This document shows positions 35,193-43,874 of a stretch of DNA of 64,000 nt, piece after piece. Below the pieces are notes generated by a model. The model did not search any database and was not told the DNA's origin. It worked only from the letters and a program-made list of their open reading frames with translations. Both the position numbers and the translations under genes were made by a program. This stretch comes from Azoarcus indigens. GTDB taxonomy: Bacteria > Pseudomonadota > Gammaproteobacteria > Burkholderiales > Rhodocyclaceae. The stretch is taken from the NCBI RefSeq assembly GCF_004361735.1, contig NZ_SNVV01000016.1, forward strand, positions 51,183 through 115,182. Direction: 5' to 3'. Position 1 is the stretch's first letter, and every line of letters starts with the position of its first letter.

Positions 35193-35948
35193 CTACTCGC
35201 TGTCCGGCGTCGGCGTCGCCACGCTCCACAGCGCATCGAAAAGCTGCCGCTGCATGGCGGCGAATTCCTCGCTCTCGATGATCAGCCCATAGTTTTCCCG
35301 CCGCGAGGAGATCAGGCTGACGCGGTTGTCGTAGATGAAGGTGGTCATCGACAGCACCATGTCATCCGGCGCATAGCGCAGGTCGCGCAGGTCGCCGAGG
35401 CTGGAGGGCCAGATGGGCTCCACGTCCTTGCGCCTGGAGCGGATCACCTTGAGCCAGATGCCCTTGGAGGCCCGGGCGGCGATGAAGCGTTCCATCTCTT
35501 CCAGGCCCGGCGTCTCGCTCAGCTCGCCCATGGAGAGGATGCCGCGCAGCACCTTGGGCTCGCCGGTAACCGTCAAGGTGTCCCACAGGGCGGTGCGTAT
35601 GCCCTCCGCCCCCTCGTAGAAACGGATGCCGGGCTTGCCCTTGACGCGGTTGTAGAGCGAGCGCAGTTGCGGCATTAGCTCGCCCAGCATCTGCCGGCGC
35701 GCCTCCAGCCGCTCCAGCAGCACGGTGGGGTCTTCCGCCACCACGTAGCGCTTGCTGCCGCGGTTCTCCAGCACCACCAGCCCTTCTTGCTCCAGCCGCG
35801 ACAGCGCGTCGTAAGCGGTGGTGCGCACCAGCCCGGCCCGCGCCGCGACGTCGGAGATGGGCGCCTCCCCCAGTTCGATCGCTGCCGCGTAGAGCTTGAA
35901 CAGCGTGCCGCTGATGCCGATCTGGGCCAGTTTGCTTTCCATGTCCAT
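35193..35948 (-). CDS. TrmB-family transcription regulator
   Basis: A 251-residue protein when started at MDMESKLAQIGIS; an in-frame ATG eight codons earlier (35972) is possible, but GGAG stands 10 bases before the chosen one. The TrmB winged helix is residues about 10-75 (YAAAIELGEAPISDVAARAGLVRTTAYDALSRLEQEGLVVLENRGSKRYVV). A short coiled coil (about 85-110) and a phospholipase-D-like C-terminal sensor fold follow. It is divergent from the nitrilase-TRAP operon and probably controls it through the TCGACA-type sites between. TrmB proteins are common in archaea and less so in proteobacteria. Confidence 0.83.
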   Translation of the reverse strand: MDMESKLAQIGISGTLFKLYAAAIELGEAPISDVAARAGLVRTTAYDALSRLEQEGLVVLENRGSKRYVVAEDPTVLLERLEARRQMLGELMPQLRSLYNRVKGKPGIRFYEGAEGIRTALWDTLTVTGEPKVLRGILSMGELSETPGLEEMERFIAARASKGIWLKVIRSRRKDVEPIWPSSLGDLRDLRYAPDDMVLSMTTFIYDNRVSLISSRRENYGLIIESEEFAAMQRQLFDALWSVATPTPDSE

Positions 35949-36020
35949 CCAGTGGTGACTCCGCCGTTCCATGCCATGCGAGAGGTGAGGCGGCGGAACC
36001 TTACGCTAGTTGTTGATTGC

Positions 36021-36028
36021 TGTCGACA
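36021..36028. promoter_or_regulatory. TGTCGACA operator half-site
   Basis: Perfect 8-base palindrome 72 bases before the TrmB gene start. Further TCGACA words stand at 36067-36072 and 36197-36202. All lie in an A+T-rich 333-base intergenic stretch (35949-36281) with no gene. Confidence 0.45.
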
Positions 36029-36219
36029 GAGAGATCCTGGTCACGTCAGTCACCTGTCTATTTATATCGACAAAAAATCCATTCCGCCGCCTCTCCAGGC
36101 CCCAAAAGAAGGCGATACGCACCCATTTAGTGCGCGTTAATCCCCAGAACAAGGGGAAAACGCCTGTGTAGCAAAGAAATAAGTTGACGAAAAAAATCGA
36201 CAAATTAATACTTAAATCG

Positions 36220-36237
36220 TGTCGAAACTGATCGACA
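36220..36237. promoter_or_regulatory. TGTCGA-N6-TCGACA inverted repeat, candidate TrmB operator
   Basis: A perfect 6-base inverted repeat with a 6-base spacer, 44-62 bases before the nitrilase start. It repeats the word found at 36021, 36067 and 36197, which fits autoregulation and control of the divergent operon by the neighbouring TrmB-type protein. Inferred from pattern and position only. Confidence 0.55.
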
Positions 36238-36281
36238 GATCGCCCATCCGCTGGCGAGCCGCCCACAACAGGAGAACCGCA

Positions 36282-37220
36282 ATGCAGATCAAAGCCGCAG
36301 TCGTCCAGGCCGGCGCCATTCCCTTCGACCTGGAGGCCAGCCTGACCAAGGCTGAGCGCCTGATCGCCGAAGCCGGCCGACAGGCTTGCGAGCTGGTCGT
36401 CTTTCCCGAGGCCTACCTCTCGGCCTACCCCAAGGGGCAGGACTACGGCGTCAGCATCGGCGTGCGCACACCGGAGGGGCGCGAGGAATTCCGCCGCTAC
36501 TTCGACAGTTCGGTGCAGGTGCCGGGACCGGTGACCGAGCGGCTGGGCAAGGCCGCCGCGCAGGCCGGGCTGCATCTGGTGATGGGCGTCATCGAGCGAG
36601 ACTTCGGCACCCTCTACTGCACAGTGCTGTTCTTCGGCCCGGACGGCGGCCTGCTGGGCAAGCACCGCAAGCTGATGCCGACTGCCGCCGAGCGCCTGGT
36701 GTGGGGCTTCGGCGACGGCTCCACGCTGCCGGTATACGACACCGCCATCGGCAACCTGGGGGCGGTGATCTGCTGGGAGAACTACATGCCCATGCTGCGC
36801 ATGGCGATGTACGGCAAGAAGATCAACCTGTACTGCGCGCCCACCGCCGACGACCGCGAGTCCTGGCTGCCGACGATGCGCCACATCGCGCTGGAGGGCC
36901 GCTGCTTCGTCCTCACCAGCTGCCAGGTGCTGCGCCGTGGTGATTTCCCGGAGGACTACGTCTGCCAGATCGACGGCACGCCCGAGACCCTGCTGATGCG
37001 CGGCGGCAGCGCCATCATCGACCCGCTCGGCCGGGTGCTGGCCGGACCGCTGTTCGACGAGGAGGGCATCCTCACCGCGACGCTGGACATGGGTGAAATC
37101 ACCCGCGGCAAGCTCGACTTCGACGTGGCCGGCCATTACGCCCGGCCGGACGTGTTCCAGCTGACGGTGAACGAAGCGCCGCAGCAGCCGGTGAACTACG
37201 TCCGCCCGGCCAGGGGCTGA
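36282..37220 (+). CDS. Nitrilase (carbon-nitrogen hydrolase)
   Basis: A 312-residue protein starting MQIKAAVVQAGAIPFDLEAS, preceded by CAGGAGAA. The catalytic triad is visible: Glu43 in VFPEAYLS, Lys130 in GKHRKLMPT and Cys164 in AVICWENYMPMLR. The CWENYMP context is that of true nitrilases that turn nitriles into carboxylic acids and ammonia, rather than amidases or carbamoylases. Aromatic or arylaliphatic substrates are typical, but the sequence does not decide this. A complete TRAP transporter and a flavin reductase-like gene follow on the same strand, so the operon probably imports and handles an organic acid or nitrile. Confidence 0.88.
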   Translation: MQIKAAVVQAGAIPFDLEASLTKAERLIAEAGRQACELVVFPEAYLSAYPKGQDYGVSIGVRTPEGREEFRRYFDSSVQVPGPVTERLGKAAAQAGLHLVMGVIERDFGTLYCTVLFFGPDGGLLGKHRKLMPTAAERLVWGFGDGSTLPVYDTAIGNLGAVICWENYMPMLRMAMYGKKINLYCAPTADDRESWLPTMRHIALEGRCFVLTSCQVLRRGDFPEDYVCQIDGTPETLLMRGGSAIIDPLGRVLAGPLFDEEGILTATLDMGEITRGKLDFDVAGHYARPDVFQLTVNEAPQQPVNYVRPARG

Positions 37221-37301
37221 ACGCCGCCGCAGCCTTCCCCCGCCTCCTCACGAAGCGGCCGCTGCGGCGGCCGTCGTTCCACTCACCCAAGAGGAAGTCC
37301 A

Positions 37302-37838
37302 ATGGAAAAACTCTCCCGCGGGCTGATCACCCTGTTGAACGCGGCCGCCGGCCTGCTGTTCGCGGCGGCCATCGCGATCAACTTCGTCAACGTGGTCGGC
37401 CGTTATGTGTTCCACGCCCCGCTGTTCTGGGCCGAGGAAGTCACCACCTTGCTGGTGATCTGGTCGGTCTGCCTGATGTCCTACCGCCTCACCGCCAACG
37501 GCGAACACCTGGTCACCGACATCCTGCGCCCCTTCCTGCCGGCTTCGCTGCAGCGGGCCCTGCTGCTGGCGGTGACCGCGTTCGGCGTGGCCGCGACCGG
37601 CTTCGTCGCCTACTACGCCTATGTGGTCGTGGCGCTGGTGGCCCGCCTGCAGCAGCTCACCACCGTGGCGGAGCTTCCGAAGGAAGTCGCCAACGGCTCC
37701 ATCCTCGCCTGCTTCGCGCTGGCACTCGCCGGCAGCCTGGTGCGCCTGCTGCAGATGGCCGACACCCGCCGCCCGCTGCCGGGCGCCGAGCCGGCCGAAG
37801 TGGATGACGCCATCCTGGCCACGGAGGGCGCGAAGTGA
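37302..37838 (+). CDS. dctQ: TRAP transporter small permease (DctQ)
   Basis: A 178-residue membrane protein with four helices (about residues 12-32, 45-64, 85-106, 128-149), the DctQ topology. WAEEVTTLLVIWSVCLMSYR is the family core. AGAGGAAG precedes the ATG. The stop overlaps the GTG start of the large permease by four bases. DctQ and DctM together form the membrane part of a sodium-driven, binding-protein-dependent importer. Confidence 0.9.
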   Translation: MEKLSRGLITLLNAAAGLLFAAAIAINFVNVVGRYVFHAPLFWAEEVTTLLVIWSVCLMSYRLTANGEHLVTDILRPFLPASLQRALLLAVTAFGVAATGFVAYYAYVVVALVARLQQLTTVAELPKEVANGSILACFALALAGSLVRLLQMADTRRPLPGAEPAEVDDAILATEGAK

Positions 37839-39115
37839 GCATCCCTCTCGTTCTCTCCATCCTGCCGCCAGTGCTGCTGATCGCCGGCCTGCCAATCTAC
37901 CTGGTGCTGCTGGTGAGCGCCGGCGCCGCCATTCTCGGCTTCATGAGCGTGCCGCCCACCCTGATCCCGCAGATCATGTTCGGCGGGCTGGACAAGTTCG
38001 CGCTGCTGTCGGTGCCCTTCTTCATCTTCGCCGGCGAGATCATGGCGCGCGGCGGCGTGTCGCGCCGCATCGTCGCCTGCATCCTGTCGCTGTGCGGTCG
38101 CTTCAAGGCGGCGCGGCCGATCACCACCATCGCCGCCAGCGAGTTCTTCGGCGCGGTGTCCGGCTCCAGCCCGGCCACCGTCGCCGCCATGGGCAAGCTG
38201 ATGTATCCCAGCCTGCGCGAAGGCGGCTACGGCGAGAAGTTCTCCCTCGGCCTGCTGACCTCGGCCGGCGGCATCGCCAGCGTGATGCCGCCCAGCATCC
38301 TGATGATCCTGTACGCCGCCTCGGCCGAGCAGTCGGTCACCGAGCTGTTCGCCGCCGGCGTCATCCCTGCGCTGCTGCTGGGCTTCGCCACCCTGGTCTA
38401 CATCCTGTGGCACGCCCGCAAGGTGAAGCCGGTGCCGGAGGCCAGGCGCAGCGCGGTGGAAACCGTGGCGCTGGTGCTGGGCGCGCTGCCGGCCCTGGGC
38501 ACGCCGCTGGTGATCCTGGGCGGCATCTACTCCGGGGTGTTCTCGCCCACCGAGTCGGCCGGCATCGCCGGGGTGTACGGCATCCTGGTGGCCCGCTTCC
38601 TCTACCGCGAAATCAGCTGGTGCGAGATCTGGGAAGTGGTGGTCAGCTCCGCCCGCCTCACCGCGCAGATCCTGCTGGTGGTGGCCGCCTCCGGCGTGTT
38701 CTCCTGGGTGCTGACCACCAGCGGCATTCCGCAGGCGCTGGTGCAATCCGTCGGCGGCCTGGCCGACAGCCCGTGGGTTGTGCTGATCGCGATCAATCTC
38801 TTCCTGCTCGTCGTCGGTTGCCTGATCGATCCGGTGTCGGCCATCGTGCTGCTCACGCCCATGCTGGTGCCGCTGGCCAGCCACCTCGGCATCGACCTGG
38901 TCCACTTCGGCGTGATCATGGCGGTGAACCTCAGCATCGGCATGTTCACCCCGCCCTTCGGCCTGAACATCTTCACTTCCCACGCGCTGTTCAACGTGAA
39001 GATCTCCACCATCTGCGCCGGCCTCGTGCCCTTCATCGTGCTGCAGGTGATCACCCTCTTCGTCATCAGTTTCATCCCCTGGCTGTCGCTCGTCGGCGCC
39101 CAGTTCGTCCGCTGA
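37835..39115 (+). CDS. dctM: TRAP transporter large permease (DctM)
   Basis: A 426-residue membrane protein with about twelve helices, starting at a GTG that overlaps the dctQ stop. Family marks are GLDKFALLSVPFFIFAGEIMARGGVSRRI (about residues 48-76), GAVSGSSPATVAAMGKLMYP, GIASVMPPSILMILYA, FSPTESAGIAGVYGILVARFLYR and the C-terminal GVIMAVNLSIGMFTPPFGLN. These form the transport core and sodium sites of DctM. With DctQ and DctP it makes a full importer of a carboxylate-type solute. Confidence 0.92.
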   Translation: MSIPLVLSILPPVLLIAGLPIYLVLLVSAGAAILGFMSVPPTLIPQIMFGGLDKFALLSVPFFIFAGEIMARGGVSRRIVACILSLCGRFKAARPITTIAASEFFGAVSGSSPATVAAMGKLMYPSLREGGYGEKFSLGLLTSAGGIASVMPPSILMILYAASAEQSVTELFAAGVIPALLLGFATLVYILWHARKVKPVPEARRSAVETVALVLGALPALGTPLVILGGIYSGVFSPTESAGIAGVYGILVARFLYREISWCEIWEVVVSSARLTAQILLVVAASGVFSWVLTTSGIPQALVQSVGGLADSPWVVLIAINLFLLVVGCLIDPVSAIVLLTPMLVPLASHLGIDLVHFGVIMAVNLSIGMFTPPFGLNIFTSHALFNVKISTICAGLVPFIVLQVITLFVISFIPWLSLVGAQFVR

Positions 39116-39164
39116 CCCACGCCCAACCCCTGGCTACGGCCACCAAGACCACAAGGAGTAAGTG

Positions 39165-40196
39165 ATGTCCGCTGTTCAAGGTAAAGCCCCCCGCCGCCTG
39201 CGTTCCCGCCTGGCGTGTTCCCTCGGCGCCCTCGCGCTGGTGCTCGGCGCCAGCGCCGCACATGCTGCCGACTTCACCATGAAGCTCGCCACCGCCACGG
39301 TGAACGACGTGCAGACCGAGGCCATCAAGCGCTTCGCCAAGCGCGTCGAGACGCGCAGCAACGGCCGCATCAAGACCGAGCTCTACCCTGCTGCCCAGCT
39401 CGGCTCCAACACCCGCATGATCGAAGGCCTGCAGCTGGGCAGCATCGAGTTCTACACCGGCCCGGCGGCCTACCTGGTGGGCGTGGATGCGCGTTACCAG
39501 ATCATGGACATGCCCGGCGTGTTCACCGATGCCCGCCACGCCCAGCGCACCTTCAGCGATCCGGAGTTCCGCAAGGCCCTCCTCGACATCGGCACCAGCA
39601 AGGGCCTGGTCGGCCTCGGCACCTACATCTACGGCAACACCGCCTTCGCGACCCGCTTCGAGGGCGCCAAGGTGGCCGACTTCAAGGGTCGCAAGCTGCG
39701 CGTGCTGGCCTCCCGGGTGGAGCGCAAGGGCGTCGAGCTGATGGGCGCCACCGCGGTGCCGGTGGACTTCAGCGAGGTCGTCACCGCGCTGCAGCAGGGC
39801 ACCATCGACGGCCTCAAGAGCTCGCCGCCGGCCTTCACCTCGCTCAAGCTCATCAACATCGTCAAGAACGTCACCGCCACCGAGGACGGGGTGATGGGCG
39901 AGCTGATGCTGGCAAGCAAGCAGTGGTGGGACACCCTGCCGGCCGATCTGCAGAAGATGCTGCGCGAGGAAGCCGCCGCGCTGGAGCCAGAGCTGTACGA
40001 CTTCGTGCTCGACGACCAGGCCAAGGCCTACAAGCTGTGGGAAGAACAGGGCGGCAAGGTCTTCCACCTGCCCGCCCAGGAACGCGCCGCCCTGCTGAAG
40101 GACATGCGCGAGGCCGCTTCCGCCATGCTGCGCGAGAACAAGGCCACCGGCGAAATGCTGGACCTGACCCTGCGCGTGGCCGAGCGGGTGAAGTAA
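39165..40196 (+). CDS. dctP: TRAP transporter solute-binding protein (DctP)
   Basis: A 343-residue periplasmic protein starting MSAVQGKAPRRLRS, with AAGGAG before the ATG. The signal peptide ends near AAHAADF (residue about 36). DctP-type features are MKLATATVNDVQTEAIKRFAKRVE, a middle GNTAFATRFEGAKVADFKGRKLRV (about residues 154-180) whose last Arg holds the ligand carboxylate in the family, and EVVTALQQGTIDGLKSSPPAF. The ligand is unknown; the nitrilase upstream points to an organic acid or nitrile-related compound. Confidence 0.9.
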   Translation: MSAVQGKAPRRLRSRLACSLGALALVLGASAAHAADFTMKLATATVNDVQTEAIKRFAKRVETRSNGRIKTELYPAAQLGSNTRMIEGLQLGSIEFYTGPAAYLVGVDARYQIMDMPGVFTDARHAQRTFSDPEFRKALLDIGTSKGLVGLGTYIYGNTAFATRFEGAKVADFKGRKLRVLASRVERKGVELMGATAVPVDFSEVVTALQQGTIDGLKSSPPAFTSLKLINIVKNVTATEDGVMGELMLASKQWWDTLPADLQKMLREEAAALEPELYDFVLDDQAKAYKLWEEQGGKVFHLPAQERAALLKDMREAASAMLRENKATGEMLDLTLRVAERVK

Positions 40197-40213
40197 GGCC
40201 GAAGTAAGCACCC

Positions 40214-40244
40214 GGCGCGGCGGGCGATTCAGGCTTGCCGCGCC
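40214..40244 (+). terminator. Intercistronic hairpin after dctP
   Basis: Perfect 8-bp arms GGCGCGGC and GCCGCGCC with a 15-base loop, between the binding-protein and flavin reductase genes, without a T tract. It probably acts as a partial terminator or transcript stabiliser that keeps dctP mRNA abundant. Confidence 0.45.
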
Positions 40245-40260
40245 TCCCACAGGACACATC

Positions 40261-40893
40261 ATGCAGATCAGCCTGGACAGGCTCACCGAGAAGCAGCGCT
40301 ATGGCCTGCTCACCTCGCTGGTGGTGCCGCGCCCCATCGCCTGGGTCACCACCGTGTCGCCGGAGGGAACGGTCAATGCGGCTCCCTTCAGCTTCTTCAA
40401 CCTCATGGGGCACGATCCGGCGGTGGTCGCGCTGGGCATCCTCGCCCACCCGGAAAAGCCGTTGAAGGACACTGCGCGCAACATCGAGCGCAGCGGTGAA
40501 TTCGTGGTCAACCTAGTGGATGAACACCTCGCCGCCGCCATGAACGCCACCGCGGTGGACCTCGCCTACGGCAGCAGCGAACTCGCCCTCGTCGGGCTGG
40601 AGACCGCACCCGGGCTGGCGGTGGAGGTACCGCGCATCACCGCCTGCAGCGCCAGCCTGGAATGCAGGCTGCTACAGAGCATTCCGGTGTCGGAACATCA
40701 GCGCGTCATGCTGGGCCAGGTGGTGGCCCTTCATGTGGACGACGCCCTGGTACAGGACGCGGAACGCGGCCATGTGCACATCGCCCTCCATGCGCCCATC
40801 GCGCGCATGGGCGGCGCCGGCATCTACGCCCGCAGCTCGGACCGCTTCGAACTGGAACGGCCGGACGCCGCCACCCAGCCGCTGGAACGTTAG
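40261..40893 (+). CDS. Flavin reductase-like FMN-binding protein
   Basis: A 210-residue protein of the flavin reductase-like split-barrel family: TSLVVPRPIAWVTTVSPEGTVNAAPFSFFN (about residues 17-46), the FMN phosphate loop, then LGILAHPEKPLKDTARNIERSGEFVVNLVD and RMGGAGIYARSSDRFEL. AGGA precedes the ATG. Such proteins bind FMN and reduce flavin for a partner, or act as oxidoreductases themselves. It follows the TRAP genes with 64 bases between and is probably the last gene of the nitrilase operon. The partner oxygenase, if any, is not in the window. Confidence 0.82.
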   Translation: MQISLDRLTEKQRYGLLTSLVVPRPIAWVTTVSPEGTVNAAPFSFFNLMGHDPAVVALGILAHPEKPLKDTARNIERSGEFVVNLVDEHLAAAMNATAVDLAYGSSELALVGLETAPGLAVEVPRITACSASLECRLLQSIPVSEHQRVMLGQVVALHVDDALVQDAERGHVHIALHAPIARMGGAGIYARSSDRFELERPDAATQPLER

Positions 40894-40969
40894 CCACCGC
40901 CACGAGCAAACGCCATCATCCATGCCATTGAAGTATGCTCTGGGAAACACATCCTTCAATGGCTCCATC

Positions 40970-41644
40970 ATGTTCTTTTATCGTTGCGGTAGCGTCCTGG
41001 CGGCGCTGCTCCTGGGCGCCACGCTTGCGGCCTGCGGCGGCACGACGACGAAGCGCGCCAGCCTCGCCCCCGAAGTTGTCGAGAGCGACTACACCGCGCA
41101 GCGGTCAGCGCTGGGGGTGGTGCTGCTGGCGGTCAACTGGGGGCGCAGGTGGAACTGCGGCGGCTTCCAGCACGCCGAGTTGCGTGGCTTCGCCTTCGAC
41201 CGCCTGCCCTGGGGCGGCCGCCCTCCCGCCGCTGCCGGCGATATGGAAGCGGAAGGCCCGGAGGCGGTGTTGATGCGACCAGGCCTCCAGCACTATGCCC
41301 TGCAGCTGCCGCCGGGCAGTTATGCGCTCAGCCGCGTGCGCATCAGGGCGACGCGGGACACGGCACCGCTCGCTCTCGATCTGTCCCGCAGCGAGCTGGC
41401 CCAGGATGGCGCCCCGGCTGGCGGCAGCTTCCAGGTGGGCGCCGGAGAAACGGTGTACATCGGCAACTTCGCCCTGAACTGCGAGCAGGCGCCCATGCTG
41501 TGGCGCTACTACGCCCAGGGCAGGGAGAACTTCCAGCACCAGTTGCTGGAATACCGGCGCAAATATCCTTTCCTCAAGCTGGACGAGGTGCACTACCGGC
41601 TGTTCGACACCTCACGCTTCGGCCTGCCCTACCAGTTGCCCTGA
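40970..41644 (+). CDS. Putative lipoprotein, unknown
   Basis: A 224-residue protein starting MFFYRCGSVLAALLLGATLAACGG: a lipoprotein signal with lipobox TLAA-Cys at residue 21 or so. The start has no clear ribosome-binding site and an in-frame ATG at 40922 is possible, but the signal peptide fits the chosen one. The mature part is a predicted beta sandwich (YALQLPPGSYALSRVRIRATRD, FQVGAGETVYIGNFALNCEQ), reminiscent of small outer-membrane-anchored hypothetical proteins. No family recognised. It is 77 bases after the flavin reductase gene; a shared operon is possible but not shown. Confidence 0.65.
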   Translation: MFFYRCGSVLAALLLGATLAACGGTTTKRASLAPEVVESDYTAQRSALGVVLLAVNWGRRWNCGGFQHAELRGFAFDRLPWGGRPPAAAGDMEAEGPEAVLMRPGLQHYALQLPPGSYALSRVRIRATRDTAPLALDLSRSELAQDGAPAGGSFQVGAGETVYIGNFALNCEQAPMLWRYYAQGRENFQHQLLEYRRKYPFLKLDEVHYRLFDTSRFGLPYQLP

Positions 41645-41727
41645 GCCCTGGCCCGGCGGCATGACTGAAACGGCCGGGCTCCGTGCCGGAGCGCGGCCGT
41701 TTTGCGCTGTAGCGGAGGCCGCCGGCC

Positions 41728-42801
41728 TCAGCCGCGGGCGATGGCCTCCGCCACCGCCTTGCCCACTTCCGAGGTGTTGGCGCCGCCGCCCATGTCCGGC
41801 GTGCGCGGACCTTCCACCAGCACCTTCTCGATGGCCTTGACCATGGCGTCGTGCGCCGCGGTGTGGCCGAGGAAATCCAGCATCATCGCGCCGGACCAGA
41901 TCATGGCGATCGGGTTGGCGATGCCCTTGCCATGGATGTCCGGCGCCGAGCCGTGCACCGGCTCGAACAGCGAGGGGAAGGTCCGGTCCGGGTTGAGGTT
42001 GGCCGAGGGTGCGATGCCTATGGTGCCGGCGCAGGCCGGGCCGAGGTCGGAGAGGATGTCGCCGAACAGGTTGGAGGCCACCACCACGTCGAAGCGCTCC
42101 GGGCTGAGCACGAAGCGGGCGGTGAGGATGTCGATGTGGTACTGGTCCCACTTCACTTCCGGGTAGGCCTTGCCCATTTCCTTCACCCGTTCGTCCCAGT
42201 ACGGCATGCTGATGGCGATGCCGTTGGACTTGGTGGCGGAGGTCAGGTGCTTCTTCGGCCGCTTCTGCGCCAGTTCGAAGGCGTACTTGAGGATACGGTC
42301 TACGCCCTTGCGGGTGAAGATGGATTCCTGCAGCACCGTCTCGCGCTCGGTGCCCTCGTACATCTTGCCGCCCACCGCGGAATACTCGCCTTCGGTGTTC
42401 TCGCGCACCACGTAGAAGTCGATGTCGCCCACCTTCTTGTTCGCCAGCGGGCAGGGCACGCCGGGCATCAGCCGCACCGGGCGCAGGTTCACATACTGGT
42501 CGAAGTCGCGGCGGAACTTGAGCAGCGAGCCCCACAGCGAGATGTGGTCCGGCACCTTGTCCGGCCAGCCGACGGCGCCGAAGAAGATGGCGTCGAAGCC
42601 CTTGAGCTGGGCGAACCAGTCGTCCGGCATCATCTTGCCGTGCTGCAGGTAGTAATCGCAGTGGGCCCAGTCGAAGTGGGTAAATTCGAGCGCCATGCCG
42701 AACTTCGCCGCCGCCGCTTCCACGGCGCGCAGGCCTTCCGGCATCACTTCCTGGCCGATGCCGTCGCCGGCGATGACGGCGATGCGATGGGTCTTGCTCA
42801 T
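41728..42801 (-). CDS. Tartrate dehydrogenase / D-malate dehydrogenase family protein
   Basis: A 357-residue member of the isopropylmalate/isocitrate dehydrogenase family, start MSKTHRIAVIAGDGIGQEVMPEG with GGAGGAGAA before the ATG. Residues LLKFRRDFDQYVNLRPVRLMPGV, VVRENTEGEYSAVGGKMYEGTERE, VVASNLFGDILSDLGPACAGTIGIAPSANLNPD and FEPVHGSAPDIHGKGIANP give the substrate arginines, metal aspartates and NAD loop. The YVNLRPVR and GEYSAVGG context fits tartrate dehydrogenase/decarboxylase (TtuC) or D-malate dehydrogenase (DmlA) rather than LeuB. It is divergent from a LysR regulator, as dmlA is from dmlR. Confidence 0.85.
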   Translation of the reverse strand: MSKTHRIAVIAGDGIGQEVMPEGLRAVEAAAAKFGMALEFTHFDWAHCDYYLQHGKMMPDDWFAQLKGFDAIFFGAVGWPDKVPDHISLWGSLLKFRRDFDQYVNLRPVRLMPGVPCPLANKKVGDIDFYVVRENTEGEYSAVGGKMYEGTERETVLQESIFTRKGVDRILKYAFELAQKRPKKHLTSATKSNGIAISMPYWDERVKEMGKAYPEVKWDQYHIDILTARFVLSPERFDVVVASNLFGDILSDLGPACAGTIGIAPSANLNPDRTFPSLFEPVHGSAPDIHGKGIANPIAMIWSGAMMLDFLGHTAAHDAMVKAIEKVLVEGPRTPDMGGGANTSEVGKAVAEAIARG

Positions 42802-42940
42802 GCGGTTCTCCTCCTCGGGGTGGCGGCCGCGCCGCCTAGCTGTGGGGTGCGCATACCGCTCGGGCAGCGTCAGGGCCACAGGATAGCGAGGTTTGTGAAT
42901 CGTATAATCCGCCTTTGCGTGACCACATTGACCACGAATC

Positions 42941-43861
42941 GTGAACGCCCGACCCCAACTGGAAGACCTGCGCCTGTACTGCATCGTGGTGCGCTGCCGC
43001 GGCTTCGCCGCCGCCGCGCGCGAGACCGGCGCTTCCAAGGCGCTGGTGAGCAAGCGCATCGGCCTGCTGGAAGCCGCGCTGGGCGCCCGCCTGCTGCACC
43101 GGACGACCCGCAGCGTCAGCCTCACCGAGCAGGGCGAGGTGGTGCATCAGTGGGCGCAGCGCATCCTGGAGGATGTAGACCAGATGGGGGAGGCGCTGTC
43201 CGCCGAGCGCCTGGCGCCCAGCGGCCTGCTGCGCATCTGCACCAGCTCCGGCTTCGGCCGCAACCATGTGGCGCCGGCGCTGTCGGCGCTGGCGGAGCGG
43301 CATCCGGCGCTGGAGATACAGCTGGAGTTGCTGGACCGGCCGGTGGATCTCGTCGGCGAGGGCTTCCAGTTGGACATCCGCGTCGGCGCGGTGCGCGAGG
43401 CGGACCTCATCACCCGCCGCATCGCCCGCAACGCGCGGGTGTTGTGCGCCGCGCCGGCCTACCTCGCCCGCCACGGCACGCCGGCCACGCTGGCGGACTT
43501 GGCGCGGCACCGCTGCATCGTCATCCGCGAGCGCGACCAGGATTTTGGCCGGTGGACACTGGACGGCCCGGCCGGCACGGAGACGGTGCGGGTGAGCGGC
43601 CCGCTGTCGGCCAACAATGGCGAGATCGTGCGCGAATGGGGGCTGGCTGGCCACGGCATCATCCTGCGCTCGGCCTGGGACGTGGCGCCGGCGCTGGCCG
43701 ACGGCAGCCTGGTCCGGCTGCTGCCGGATTACGCCCAGGCGGCGGACGTGTGGGCGGTGTATCCCTCGCGGCTGTCCACCTCGGCCAAGGTGAGGGTGTG
43801 CGTGGAGTTCCTGCAGGAATGGCTGGGCCGGGCACAGATCGGCGCGGGCGCCCGCGCCTGA
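42941..43861 (+). CDS. LysR-family regulator of the divergent dehydrogenase
   Basis: A 306-residue LysR protein with a GTG start (VNARPQLEDLRLYCIVVRCRGFAAAARETGASKALVSKRIGLLEAALGARLLHRTTRSVSLTEQG). The helix-turn-helix is residues about 20-45, and the effector domain runs from about 95 to 300. This is the subgroup of DmlR-type regulators, which usually control a divergent decarboxylating dehydrogenase. A perfect TATAAT at 42903-42908 lies 33 bases before the start and may be its promoter. The 139-base gap should hold the operator. Confidence 0.87.
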   Translation: MNARPQLEDLRLYCIVVRCRGFAAAARETGASKALVSKRIGLLEAALGARLLHRTTRSVSLTEQGEVVHQWAQRILEDVDQMGEALSAERLAPSGLLRICTSSGFGRNHVAPALSALAERHPALEIQLELLDRPVDLVGEGFQLDIRVGAVREADLITRRIARNARVLCAAPAYLARHGTPATLADLARHRCIVIRERDQDFGRWTLDGPAGTETVRVSGPLSANNGEIVREWGLAGHGIILRSAWDVAPALADGSLVRLLPDYAQAADVWAVYPSRLSTSAKVRVCVEFLQEWLGRAQIGAGARA

Positions 43862-43874
43862 GCGCAAGCCGGGC

